Positions 29,025-38,000 of a stretch of DNA of 64,000 bases are shown here, piece by piece. The stretch comes from Rhodobacter sp. 24-YEA-8. GTDB taxonomy: Bacteria; Pseudomonadota; Alphaproteobacteria; Rhodobacterales; Rhodobacteraceae. The DNA lies in NCBI RefSeq assembly GCF_900105075.1, contig NZ_FNSK01000006.1, forward strand, positions 124,001 through 188,000, read 5' to 3'. How positions within the stretch are numbered: position 1 is the stretch's first letter; the number at the start of each line of letters is the position of its first letter. The notes beneath the pieces are model-generated. The model was not told where the DNA came from and ran no database searches. It was given only the letters and a program-made list of their open reading frames with translations. The translations under genes and the position numbers were made by a program.

Positions 29025-29972
29025 ATGATCCCGAAAGAAGACCGCAACAAGGTCATCATCACCTGCGCCATTACCGGCGCAACCCATACGCCAACCATGT
29101 CGCCATATCTGCCGGTGACGCCGGATCAGATCATCGAACAGGCAATCGGGGCGGCAAAGGCCGGGGCGGCGGTGATCCACCTGCATGCCCGGGATCCTGA
29201 GACCCATCGCCCGACCCCGGACCTGAATATCTGGCTGCATATTCTGCGCTCGATCCGGGCCGAGACCGATGCCATCCTGAATATGACCACCGGCGGCTCG
29301 ACTTTCATGTCGATCTCGGACCGGCTGCTCGCGCCTTCGACCGCCTCGCCCGAACTGTGTTCGTGCAACATGGGCTCGATGAATTTCGGCACCTATACGA
29401 TGGCCGAAAAGTATCGCGGCAAATTCATCGAGGACTGGGAAGAGGGCTATCTTGAGGCCTCGCGCGATGCCATCTTCCGCAATACCTTCAAGGATATCGA
29501 GACAATCCTTGAGGTGATGGGAAAAGGCGGCACCCGGTTCGAATTTGAATGCTATGATGTCGGCCATCTCTACAACCTCGCCCATATGCTGGATCGCGGG
29601 CTGGTTCAGGTGCCGATGTTCCTGCAGCTGATCGTCGGAACCTTGGGCGGGATCGGCCCCGGCCCCGAGAACCTCATGTTCATGAAGGAAACCGCCGACC
29701 GCCTGTTCGGCGCAGGCACCTATCAGTGGTCGGTGCTGGCCGGCGGTCGCCATCAGCTGAACATGGCCACCATGGCCGCAACCATGGGCGGCAATGTCAG
29801 GGTCGGGCTGGAAGACAGTCTCTATGCCGGTCCCGGCAAGCTGGCGGAATCGAATGCCGAACAGGTCAGCATGATCCGCACGGTGATCGAAGGGCTGAAA
29901 AAGACCGTCGCGACCCCGGCTGATGCGCGGCGTATGCTGGCGACAAAGGGCGCTGATAAGGTCAGTTTCTGA
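29025..29972 (+). CDS. Beta-keto acid cleavage enzyme (BKACE, DUF849 family)
   Basis: 315 residues from MIPKEDRN (29025), with CGGAG about ten bases upstream; an ATG at 29019 is too close to it. The family motif VIITCAITGATHTPTMSPYL and the zinc ligands in VIHLHARDPETH are clear, with LNMTTGGST and SCNMGSMNFG lining the substrate pocket. The family condenses a beta-keto acid with acetyl-CoA, giving acetoacetate and a new CoA ester. Here it could finish a side chain that thiolase cannot shorten. A GC hairpin follows directly. Confidence 0.92.
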   Translation: MIPKEDRNKVIITCAITGATHTPTMSPYLPVTPDQIIEQAIGAAKAGAAVIHLHARDPETHRPTPDLNIWLHILRSIRAETDAILNMTTGGSTFMSISDRLLAPSTASPELCSCNMGSMNFGTYTMAEKYRGKFIEDWEEGYLEASRDAIFRNTFKDIETILEVMGKGGTRFEFECYDVGHLYNLAHMLDRGLVQVPMFLQLIVGTLGGIGPGPENLMFMKETADRLFGAGTYQWSVLAGGRHQLNMATMAATMGGNVRVGLEDSLYAGPGKLAESNAEQVSMIRTVIEGLKKTVATPADARRMLATKGADKVSF

Positions 29973-29974
29973 GC

Positions 29975-29991
29975 CCGGCGGATTCCGCCGG
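29975..29991 (+). terminator. Hairpin after the BKACE stop codon
   Basis: CCGGCGG (29975-29981) pairs with CCGCCGG (29985-29991) over a 3-base loop, just after the stop. No clear U-run follows, so termination strength is uncertain. Confidence 0.45.
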
Positions 29992-30018
29992 AAAGCCGAT
30001 CTGAGAATGGGCAATGAT

Positions 30019-30057
30019 GGTAGAAAATTTTACCAACATTGCCTCAATAAATAGAAC
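30019..30057. promoter_or_regulatory. IclR-type operator, site 3 (two tandem boxes)
   Basis: On the minus strand box A is GTTCTATTTATTGAGGC (30041-30057). Box B, GTTGGTAAAATTTTCTACC (30019-30037), starts exactly 20 bases further. Box A nearly repeats the second box of site 1. It stands upstream of the peptide-type binding-protein gene. Confidence 0.65.
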
Positions 30058-30151
30058 AAACCAACCAAGTTTTGCGTGAACTGCTATATCTGGTGGAATA
30101 ATTTCCCCAGAACGTCGATAGACTGGCAATCACATTCCATCGGGAGCAATC

Positions 30152-31747
30152 ATGAATCGTCGTGCTTTTCTGGCCAGCTCGGCCCTGTTCGGTGCAACCG
30201 CGGTTCTGCCGGCGAAATGGGCATATGCCCAGGACAGGGCAGAGGCGCTGCGGGTTCTCAGCGAGGGGGCCGCGAACTCATTCGACAGCTTCTCTGTCGG
30301 GGTGAACCGCAACTCGCTGCAGATCACCTGGAACATCTATGACCGGCTGCTGAAATTCGCCTATAAGCCGCGTGAGGATGGCACCTTCTATTACGACTAT
30401 TTCGACATTCAGCCCGAACTGGCCGAAAGCTTTGAAGTGTCGGAAGATCAGAAGCAGATCACCTTCCATCTGCGCAAGGATGCCACCTTCCATGACGGCG
30501 CGCCGGTCACCGCAGAGGATGTGAAATGGTCCTTCGACCGTCTCGTCGCCTCGCCGATCGGTCTGGCCCAGTTCTCGACCGGTTCGATGACCACGTCCGA
30601 GCAATTCGTGGTCGTCGACGCGCATACATTCCGCGTGGACCTGCCGCAGCCCGACCGTTTCGCGCTGCCCAACATCGCCCTGACCTATCCGATCATCGTC
30701 AACTCCAAACTCGCGACGCAGCATGCAACCGCTGAGGATCCCTTTGCCTCCGAATGGCTGAAGACCAATCCCGCAGGCGGCGGCGCGTTCAAAATCGAGC
30801 GCGCGCAAATCGGCGACCGGATCCTCTTCAGCCGGTTCGATGACTGGAAATCAGGGCCGAAGCCGGGCTTTGCGCAGGTGCTGTGGCAAACCGTGCCGAC
30901 CGCCGAAAGCCGTGTCGCCTCGCTGATCAAGGGCGATGCCGATGTGGTACAGGATCTGCCGCCGAAAGACGTGATCGCGCTGTCGGACAATCCTGATATC
31001 AAGGTCGTCGGAGTGCCGACCTCGAACTTCCAGTTCATCGGCATGAACAATGCCGTGGCGCCGTTCGATGATGTGCGGGTGCGCCAGGCGATTGCCTATG
31101 CGCTGCCCTATCAAGACATGTTGCAATCGGCCCTGTTCGGCCGCGCCCAGCCGCTGTTTGGCGGCACACCCGGCAAGCCGGAAACCACCACATTCCCGCA
31201 ACCGCTGGGCTATTCCACCGATCTCGACAAGGCCAAGGCCCTGCTGGCCGAGGCGGGTCTGGCAGATGGTTTCGAGACCAGCTTTGCCTATGAGCTCTCT
31301 GTCGCCACCGTCGCCGAACCGGTTGCGCTTTTGCTGCAGGAAAGCCTTGGCAAGATCGGCATCAAAGTGAACCTTGAAAAAGTGCCTGCCGGTCAGCTTG
31401 GCACGCTTTTGCAGGAGAAGAAGGTTCCCTTCTACTTCGAGGGCTCGACCTCTTATCTCGCGGATCCCGACTACTTCTTCCGCATCTTCTATTTTGGCGA
31501 TACCCGCTGGAATTTCGGCAATTACCAGAACCCTGAATTCAGGGCGCTGGTCGATAAGACCCGCTACGAAACCGACAAGGCGGTTTATGATGCAGATATC
31601 CTGCGGATGATTGAGCTGGTGAAGGAAGAGGTTCCAATCATCCTGCTCTGGCATCCGACCCTGGATGTGGGTCTGGCGAAATCGGTCGATAATTATTCCT
31701 ATACCTTCCACCGTCAGCTGGATCTGCGGCCACTCTCGCGCGGCTGA
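30152..31747 (+). CDS. Oligopeptide/dipeptide-type ABC transporter substrate-binding protein
   Basis: 531 residues, family 5 (DppA/OppA). The N-terminus NRRAFLASSALFGATAV with an RR pair suggests Tat or Sec export, with cleavage near AYAQ. The family segment TFHLRKDATFHDGAPVTAEDVKWSF appears near residue 110, and VRQAIAYALPYQDM later. Family-5 proteins bind peptides, nickel, heme or acylated amino compounds. It lies apart from its permeases, which converge on it, but both units carry the same operator. Confidence 0.92.
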   Translation: MNRRAFLASSALFGATAVLPAKWAYAQDRAEALRVLSEGAANSFDSFSVGVNRNSLQITWNIYDRLLKFAYKPREDGTFYYDYFDIQPELAESFEVSEDQKQITFHLRKDATFHDGAPVTAEDVKWSFDRLVASPIGLAQFSTGSMTTSEQFVVVDAHTFRVDLPQPDRFALPNIALTYPIIVNSKLATQHATAEDPFASEWLKTNPAGGGAFKIERAQIGDRILFSRFDDWKSGPKPGFAQVLWQTVPTAESRVASLIKGDADVVQDLPPKDVIALSDNPDIKVVGVPTSNFQFIGMNNAVAPFDDVRVRQAIAYALPYQDMLQSALFGRAQPLFGGTPGKPETTTFPQPLGYSTDLDKAKALLAEAGLADGFETSFAYELSVATVAEPVALLLQESLGKIGIKVNLEKVPAGQLGTLLQEKKVPFYFEGSTSYLADPDYFFRIFYFGDTRWNFGNYQNPEFRALVDKTRYETDKAVYDADILRMIELVKEEVPIILLWHPTLDVGLAKSVDNYSYTFHRQLDLRPLSRG

Positions 31748-31766
31748 TAGCCTGAGACACAAAAGG

Positions 31767-31795
31767 AAAGGCGGTCCCGGTCGGGACCGCCTTTT
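31767..31795. terminator. Bidirectional rho-independent terminator
   Basis: GGCGGTCCC and GGGACCGCC form a 9-bp stem over a 4-base loop, flanked by AAA on one side and TTTT on the other. It sits between the convergent binding-protein and ATPase genes and should stop transcription both ways. Confidence 0.9.
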
Positions 31796-31815
31796 CCATT
31801 TCCCACCAGGCAAAT

Positions 31816-32808
31816 TCAGTCTGCGGCGACCGAAACCGGATGGAAGCAGCGGACCAGCTGACTGCCGACATGGCCCAGAAGCTGCGGCGCGGCGCGGGTG
31901 CAGTCTGGTTGTTCCACCGGGCAGCGACCGGCAAAGCGGCAGCGATCCGGTGGCGGATTGAACGGGCTTTGCGGGTCGCCCTCCAGCTTGATCCGCTCAC
32001 CTTTGCGGCCCCGCAGGTTGGGGATCGCCGAAAGCAGCGCCTGGGTATAGGGATGTGCCGGGCGGTGATAGACCTCTTCCGTAGTGCCCTGTTCGACCAC
32101 CAGACCAAGATACATCACCGCGATGCGCTGACATAAAAGCCGCACGACATTCAGGTCATGGCTGACAAACAGCATCGCAATGCCACGCTCGCGCCGCAGT
32201 TTGTCCAGGAGCTGCAGCACCGTCGCCTGCACCGAGACATCCAGCGCCGAGGTCGGCTCGTCCAGCACGATCAGCCTCGGCTCGACCACAAGCGCGCGCG
32301 CGATACCAACCCGCGCTTTCTGCCCGCCAGACAGCTGATGCGGAAAGCGCTGCAACAAGGTATGCGGCAGGCTGACGGCATCAGCCGCATCCTCTACCCG
32401 GCGCCGCAGGGCCCCGGCGCTTTCCTTCGGCAAAAGCGTCCGCGCCGGGTCCGCGATCAGATCAAACACTGTAAAGCGGGGGTTGAGGCTTTCCGTCGGG
32501 TCCTGGAACACCATCTGCACCATGCGCCGCGCGGGCGAGCGGCCAAAACGCGCAGCGCTGCCGGCGGTTATATCGTCTCCCTCCAGCTCGATGCGGCCCT
32601 CGGTCGGATCAAGCAGGCGGCAGATCAGCCGCGACAGCGTGGATTTGCCGCAACCGGATTCCCCGACGAGGCCAAGCGCCTCGCCGGGTGCGATCTCAAG
32701 ATCGACGCCGTCTACGGCATGAAGATGCACCTTTGGCGCAAACAGCCTGCCGGAGCGCTGCGGGAAATGCATTTTCAGGCCATGTGCGGCGATCAGCTGG
32801 GTGGTCAT
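31816..32808 (-). CDS. Oligopeptide ABC transporter ATP-binding protein (OppF/DppF family)
   Basis: 330 residues with Walker A GESGCGKST near residue 50, the signature LSGGQKARVGIARAL, Walker [13 protein letters not shown], and the oligo_HPY C-terminal extension (AHPYTQALLSAIPN, then a four-Cys-type CRFAGRCPVEQPDC). It overlaps the OppD-type gene by 4 bases and is the last gene of its operon. Confidence 0.94.
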   Translation of the reverse strand: MTTQLIAAHGLKMHFPQRSGRLFAPKVHLHAVDGVDLEIAPGEALGLVGESGCGKSTLSRLICRLLDPTEGRIELEGDDITAGSAARFGRSPARRMVQMVFQDPTESLNPRFTVFDLIADPARTLLPKESAGALRRRVEDAADAVSLPHTLLQRFPHQLSGGQKARVGIARALVVEPRLIVLDEPTSALDVSVQATVLQLLDKLRRERGIAMLFVSHDLNVVRLLCQRIAVMYLGLVVEQGTTEEVYHRPAHPYTQALLSAIPNLRGRKGERIKLEGDPQSPFNPPPDRCRFAGRCPVEQPDCTRAAPQLLGHVGSQLVRCFHPVSVAAD

Positions 32809-33773
32809 AGCGGGTTCCTGCAGGCGACAGAATGCGCGGGGCCGCAGGCTTCCAGCCGCAGCCGCCCGGCATCACAGACTGAAAGACGGCGGTCACACCG
32901 CTCGGCCAGCCGGCAGGGCGGCAGATCCTTGCGACGCAGATCGGGCAGCGATCCCTGGATCGGATGCAGCTCGTTCAGATCCTCCACCATTGAAGGAACC
33001 GAGCGCAGCAGCCGGCTGGTATAGGGATGGCGGGGCGCGGTTATGATTTCCGGGGTCGGACCCGTCTCGACAACATGGCCCGCATGCATGATCACCAGGC
33101 GGTCGCAATATTCTGCTGCCAGCGCCAGATCATGGGTGATCAGCGCGACCGACATGCTCTGGCTCTGCGCCAGATCGCGGATCAGATCCATGATCACCGC
33201 CTGGGTGGTGACATCAAGCCCGGTGGTCGGCTCATCGGCAATCAGCAGCCGCGGCCGGCAGGCGAGGGCAATCGCAATCCCGATCCGCTGGCACAGCCCG
33301 CCCGAGAGCTCATAGGGCATCGCCTTCATCCGGCGCTCTGGGTCCGGAATGCGTACCTCGCGCAATGCCGCGACAGCGCGGCGACGGATCTCGGCGGCGC
33401 TGGCGGGGCTGTGGCGTGCGATGACATCGGCGATCTGATCGCCGGTGGCGCGAATGGGGTTCAGCGCCGTGCGCGGGTTCTGGAAGATGATCGAGGCTTC
33501 GGCACCGCGCCAGCTGTCACGCTCCGGCCCGCTCATCCCCAGCACATCGCGCCCGTCAAACGCGATCTCGCCACTGCGGATACGGGCGGCATGATCCAGA
33601 ATACCCATGATCGTATAGGCGGTCACCGACTTGCCCGAGCCGGACTCCCCGATGATGCCGATGATCTCGCCGCGGCCGATGTCGAAACTGACATCATCCA
33701 GCACATGCACATCACCATGGCGGGTGGCGAAATCGACGGTCAGGTTCCTGACGGAAAGCAGGGGTGCGCTCAT
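32805..33773 (-). CDS. Oligopeptide ABC transporter ATP-binding protein (OppD/DppD family)
   Basis: 322 residues with Walker A GESGSGKSV, LSGGLCQRIGIAIAL as signature (a slight variant of LSGGQ), Walker B LLIADEPTTGLD, and the C-terminal HPYTSRLLRSVPS and Cys-rich tail of the family. It pairs with the OppF-type ATPase. Start overlaps the permease stop by 4 bases. Confidence 0.94.
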   Translation of the reverse strand: MSAPLLSVRNLTVDFATRHGDVHVLDDVSFDIGRGEIIGIIGESGSGKSVTAYTIMGILDHAARIRSGEIAFDGRDVLGMSGPERDSWRGAEASIIFQNPRTALNPIRATGDQIADVIARHSPASAAEIRRRAVAALREVRIPDPERRMKAMPYELSGGLCQRIGIAIALACRPRLLIADEPTTGLDVTTQAVIMDLIRDLAQSQSMSVALITHDLALAAEYCDRLVIMHAGHVVETGPTPEIITAPRHPYTSRLLRSVPSMVEDLNELHPIQGSLPDLRRKDLPPCRLAERCDRRLSVCDAGRLRLEACGPAHSVACRNPL

Positions 33774-34630
33774 GTCCGCATCCTCGGGTCAAGCAGGTCG
33801 CGCAGCGCGTCGCCGGTCAGGTTGAAGGTGAAGACCGTCAGCATCAGTGCAAGCCCCGGGAACAGAGCCACCCACCATTCGCCCGACATCATGAAGCGCG
33901 CGCCCTCGGCCACCAGGATCCCCCATTCCGGTGTTGGCGGGCTGACGCCGAGGCCGAGGAAGGAAAGCCCCGCCGCGTTCAGCACCGCCCAGCCCAGATT
34001 GACCGAGGCCTGGATCACAATCGGCGCACCGATATTGGGCAGCAGAAACCGCGTCATAATGCGAATGTCAGACGAACCGCCAACCTTCGCGGCCTCGATA
34101 TAGCCAAGGTTGCGGCGCACCCGTACCTCTGTCCTGCACAGGCGGATATAGAAGGGCAGATTGATGATCGCGGTGGCGTAAATGATATTGATCACACTAT
34201 TGCCAAGCGCCGCCACCAGCCCCATCGCCAGCACGAAAAGCGGGAAGGCCATCAGTACATCGACCAGCCGCGACACAACCACATCGCCAGGCCCGCCCCA
34301 ATAACCGATCATGGCGCCGATCAGCGAGCCGACCACGCAGGAAAGGATCACCGCCCCGAAGGCGATGGTGAGGTCAAGCCTGGTGGCGACCAGCACACGG
34401 CTGAAAATATCCCGGCCAAGCTGATCGGTCCCGAACCAGTGCAGCGCCGAAGGCGGTTGCAGTGCCTGCGCCGAATTGGTGGCCAGTGGATCATGCGGCG
34501 CCAGCACCGAACCAAACAAAGCTGCCCCAAGGATCACAAGCAAAAGCACCAGCGCCAGAATGTTCAGCGGATTTTCCGCCAGCACATAGCGTGCGTCCCG
34601 CAGCCTGATTTTCAGGAGGGAGGCGTTCAT
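33770..34630 (-). CDS. Oligopeptide ABC transporter permease (DppC family)
   Basis: 286 residues, about six membrane segments, with the typical FGTDQLGRDIFSRVL after the first segment and the EAA-loop YIEAAKVGGSSDIRIMTRFLLPN. It partners the DppB-type permease and overlaps it by 4 bases. Confidence 0.94.
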   Translation of the reverse strand: MNASLLKIRLRDARYVLAENPLNILALVLLLVILGAALFGSVLAPHDPLATNSAQALQPPSALHWFGTDQLGRDIFSRVLVATRLDLTIAFGAVILSCVVGSLIGAMIGYWGGPGDVVVSRLVDVLMAFPLFVLAMGLVAALGNSVINIIYATAIINLPFYIRLCRTEVRVRRNLGYIEAAKVGGSSDIRIMTRFLLPNIGAPIVIQASVNLGWAVLNAAGLSFLGLGVSPPTPEWGILVAEGARFMMSGEWWVALFPGLALMLTVFTFNLTGDALRDLLDPRMRT

Positions 34631-35634
34631 TTGCTGGCCCTCGGATCGACGATCCCCGCAAGGATATCGGTGGCGAGATTGATCAGAATGAAGATCAGCG
34701 CCATCATCAGCATGAACCCCTGGAGCGGCGCGTAATCAAGGTTGATGATGCTGTCCATGGCAAAGCTGCCAATGCCGGGCCAGGCGAACACACGCTCCAC
34801 AAGCACATTCGCGCCCAGCATATAGGAAAGTGTCATGCCCATGGTGGTGATCAGTGGCAGCATCGCGTTGCGGAAGGCATAGGTCAGCACGATCTTGCGT
34901 TTTGACAGGCCCGAGGCCCGCGCCGTGCGAATGAACTCCGCACCAAGCGCCTCAAGCATTGCCGCCCGCGTCATCCGCGTCAGCGGTGCAAGCGCAAACA
35001 GCGCCATGGTGACCGCCGGCAATACCATCTGCTTCAGCGCGGCAAAGAAGATTTCCGGATCACCGGCAATCAGCGCGTCGATGGTCAGAAAGCCGGTGAC
35101 GCGGTCAGGCTCGAACATAAAGGGATCAAGCCGGCCAATCGGCTCCGGCGCGACGCCGAGCAAGAAATAGAACAGATAGATCAGCAAAAGCCCGGTGACA
35201 AAGGTGGGCATCGAGACGCCCAGTGTCGCAATGATCCGTGACAGGTGGTCGACCAGCGACCCCGGCCGCAGCGCGGCAGCAAGCCCCAACGGAATGGCAA
35301 CCGCAAGCGCCAGCAGAAAAGCCATCACCGTCAGCTCTGCCGAGGCAGGCAGCCGGTTGATCAGCTCGGTCAGCACCGGCTGCCCGGTTGAGAAACTCTG
35401 CCCCAGATCGCCGCGCGCGATGGCACCGAGATAGGTCAGAAACTGTTGTGGCAGCGGCTGATCCAGCCCGAGGCTCTGGCGGACCGCCTCGATATCGGCA
35501 TTGGTCATCGAGGGGTTTGAGGCAAAGAACACCGCCGGATCGCCCGGCAGAACGCGCGTCAGCAGGAAGGTGGCCAGCACAACCCCGAACAGCGTCGGGA
35601 TCGCCGAAAGGAGCCGGAGCGGGATCTGATGCAT
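34627..35634 (-). CDS. Oligopeptide ABC transporter permease (DppB family)
   Basis: 335 residues with six membrane segments, an N-terminal FLLTRVLPGDPAVFFA, and the EAA-loop FIRTARASGLSKRKIVLTYAFRNAMLP. The ATG shares a base with the MaoC stop (TGATG), so transporter and enzyme genes are translationally coupled. Confidence 0.94.
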   Translation of the reverse strand: MHQIPLRLLSAIPTLFGVVLATFLLTRVLPGDPAVFFASNPSMTNADIEAVRQSLGLDQPLPQQFLTYLGAIARGDLGQSFSTGQPVLTELINRLPASAELTVMAFLLALAVAIPLGLAAALRPGSLVDHLSRIIATLGVSMPTFVTGLLLIYLFYFLLGVAPEPIGRLDPFMFEPDRVTGFLTIDALIAGDPEIFFAALKQMVLPAVTMALFALAPLTRMTRAAMLEALGAEFIRTARASGLSKRKIVLTYAFRNAMLPLITTMGMTLSYMLGANVLVERVFAWPGIGSFAMDSIINLDYAPLQGFMLMMALIFILINLATDILAGIVDPRASK

Positions 35635-36113
35635 CAGCTGTCACCCTCTGTTCCGCTGACGCCTGCCGGCTGCATCAGCAAAAAGATGAGATGATCGCCC
35701 CGCACCACTTCGGTGCCATCCGTCTTGACGAGATAACCGCGCTCGGTCGCGAGGCCGCGTCCGGGCTTAGAAGTCTCGCGCCGGCTGATGAATTCAAGTT
35801 TCAGACAGACCTCTTCACCGGGGTAAAGCGGAGCGGAGAATTTTATATCGCTCCAGCCCAGCGATGCAGTGACAGAGCGGTCAAAACAGCCCAGCCCGGC
35901 CTTCAGCCCCTCGATCAGCGCGAGATTGAACAGGCCATGGGTGATACGGCCCGCGAACCCGGCCTCACGCGCAAAGGCGTCATTCATGTGAACCGGATGA
36001 TCCTCGCCTGTCAGCCGGGCATAATCATCAATATCCTGCACGGTGATCAGCCGCGACGCTGATTGCAGAACCGTGCCGGGGATAAAGGTCTCATACCAGA
36101 TCTGTTCGGTCAT
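35634..36113 (-). CDS. MaoC-family single hot-dog hydratase
   Basis: 159 residues from MTEQIWYE (36113), whose ATG overlaps the ligase stop (ATGA). The hydratase motif is the segment TGEDHPVHMNDAFAREAG (Asp and His near residues 37-42) followed by GRITHGLF. This is the (R)-specific enoyl-CoA hydratase fold. Coupled to the CoA ligase and importer genes, it probably acts early on the activated substrate. Confidence 0.88.
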   Translation of the reverse strand: MTEQIWYETFIPGTVLQSASRLITVQDIDDYARLTGEDHPVHMNDAFAREAGFAGRITHGLFNLALIEGLKAGLGCFDRSVTASLGWSDIKFSAPLYPGEEVCLKLEFISRRETSKPGRGLATERGYLVKTDGTEVVRGDHLIFLLMQPAGVSGTEGDS

Positions 36114-37843
36114 GTCTTTTTCCAGGCCTCGGTCCACAGGCTGCGCCAGTCGATCTTACGCGATCCCGAGCGCGGCAGAGCATCGCGGAACTCCACTTCC
36201 CTCGGCACTTTATAGGCCGCCATCAGCCCGCGCGCGAAGGTGATAATTTCATCGGCATCCACCTTGCCGCGATATTCGGGCTTCAGGGCGATCACGGCGC
36301 GAACCGTCTCGCCACTGCGGGCATGGGGGGCCGAAATCACCGAGACCTCATGCACCGCAGGATGCCGGTACAGCAGCATCTCACATTCCGCCGGCCAGAC
36401 CTTATAGCCCGAGACATTGATCATGCGCTTGATGCGGTCGACGATGAAGTAATAGCCCTCGGAATCGACATAGCCGAGATCACCGCTGCGCAACCAGGTC
36501 CTGCCGTTCAGCGCAACCAGCGTTTCAGCGCTGGCACCGGGCTGGTTCCAGTAGCCGAGCATGACCTGCGGCCCGGAGATCCACACCTCGCCCAACTCCC
36601 CCTGCGGCACTGGCAGCAGGGTTTCGGGGTCGACAATAATCGAATGGGTATTCTGTATCGGCAGCCCGAGGCACTGATCCTTTGGCGCATCCGGCGGGTT
36701 GATATGGGTGGCTGAGATGGTCTCGGTCAGGCCATAGCCCTCGCAAAAGCGCAGCCCCCATTTTCTGAACAGGCGCTCGGCCACCGCGGCCGGCATCGAG
36801 GCGCCCCCGCCAGTCAGCACCTGCAGCGAGGCGAAACAATCATCGGTGAAGTTCTCCGACCCCAGCACATCGACGATCATCGTCGGCGCTGCGGACCACC
36901 AGGTCACCTTATGGCGGCGCAGGAGGCCGGGCACCGCATCGGGGTTCCAGCGGGTCAGAAGCACAAGCGCCGCCCCGGCACAGATCGCCTCGGCCATCGA
37001 GGCGATCATGCCCGCCACATGAAACAGCGGCATGAAGCAGGTCATGACCGAGCTGTGATCGGTGCGATACCAGACCCGCTGTGCCTCGGCGACAAAACTG
37101 GCAGCGCTATGGCTGGTAAAGCAGGCCTTAGGCCGGCCGGTGGTGCCGGATGTATAGGGCAGGATCGCAAGCGTCTCGCCCCCGGGCGGCATTGGCGGCA
37201 GGCTGAGCCCCCGGCCCGCCCGGATTGCGGCCTCGAAATCGACCGAGATCGCAGGAACCTCGGCCGGTGCGGGGCGGAGCATCACGTCCGGCAGCGTATC
37301 AGATGTGTGCGGCACCCGGTCCAGATAGCGCAGGCGCAGAATCCGGTCGAGCGCACCCGCTCCGCTCAGAACGGCGAAACGCTCCAGCAATTCATCCGCC
37401 ACGATCGCCATACGGGCGCCGCTGTCGCTGACGATCCAACCCAGTTCTTCCGCTGTATTCATTGGGTTGACCGGCACAACCACACCGCCCGCCCGAAGCA
37501 CGGCATAGAATCCGATCACGAATTGCGGTGCATTTTGCAGGTCAAGAACAACACGGTCACCCGGGCGCAGCCCGTCGGCGACAAGCCAGGCTGCCAGCGC
37601 GCAGACATCCGCCTGCAATGCGTCATAGCGCAAAACGGTGCCGTAATAGTAAAGCGCCGGCCGCGCCGGCCAGGTCGTGGCGCTGCGCTCAAGCAAAGCG
37701 GCAAGATTCTCGCCGGTCACCGGAAGGTCAGCAGCAAGCCCGGCCGGCCAATGCGGCGATTGCAGCCCGGTCTGGAAGGCCAATGGCTCCGTACCCGGCG
37801 CAGCGGCAGGGGTATCGTCGCTGATTTCGGCCTTCGGCGTCAT
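36110..37843 (-). CDS. Acyl-CoA synthetase (AMP-forming), class I
   Basis: 577 residues. Adenylation motifs are in order: LPYTSGTTGRPKACFTSHS near residue 230, EGYGLTETISATHINPP, GDLGYVDSEGYYFIVDRIKR, NVSGYKVWPAECE, and the C-terminal catalytic Lys in PRSGSRKIDWR. It activates a carboxylic acid as a CoA ester. It is the first gene of an operon with a MaoC hydratase and four transporter genes, so import and activation are co-made behind operator site 4. Ribosome site AAGGACG lies upstream. Confidence 0.93.
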   Translation of the reverse strand: MTPKAEISDDTPAAAPGTEPLAFQTGLQSPHWPAGLAADLPVTGENLAALLERSATTWPARPALYYYGTVLRYDALQADVCALAAWLVADGLRPGDRVVLDLQNAPQFVIGFYAVLRAGGVVVPVNPMNTAEELGWIVSDSGARMAIVADELLERFAVLSGAGALDRILRLRYLDRVPHTSDTLPDVMLRPAPAEVPAISVDFEAAIRAGRGLSLPPMPPGGETLAILPYTSGTTGRPKACFTSHSAASFVAEAQRVWYRTDHSSVMTCFMPLFHVAGMIASMAEAICAGAALVLLTRWNPDAVPGLLRRHKVTWWSAAPTMIVDVLGSENFTDDCFASLQVLTGGGASMPAAVAERLFRKWGLRFCEGYGLTETISATHINPPDAPKDQCLGLPIQNTHSIIVDPETLLPVPQGELGEVWISGPQVMLGYWNQPGASAETLVALNGRTWLRSGDLGYVDSEGYYFIVDRIKRMINVSGYKVWPAECEMLLYRHPAVHEVSVISAPHARSGETVRAVIALKPEYRGKVDADEIITFARGLMAAYKVPREVEFRDALPRSGSRKIDWRSLWTEAWKKT

Positions 37844-37860
37844 TGCTGTTCACGTCCTTT

Positions 37861-37920
37861 GGGTCTGATATATGAAATCAGGTTCCTAATAATGAAACAA
37901 GCACCTGCTTCACGGGTCAA
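37861..37920 (-). promoter_or_regulatory. IclR-type operator, site 4 (two boxes) with -35
   Basis: On the minus strand box A GTTTCATTATTAGGAAC (37882-37898) is a clean dyad GTTTC-N7-GGAAC. Box B ATTTCATATATCAGACCC (37861-37878) starts exactly 20 bases later. A -35-like TTGACC lies at 37915-37920, so box A covers the expected -10 region, consistent with repression. Confidence 0.72.
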
Positions 37921-38000
37921 AAGGGAATAGACAGAAAATCCCCAAACATGCCCGAATTCAGAACGAACATGCTGTTCCTGAAGCCATGTCAAAAGACAGT

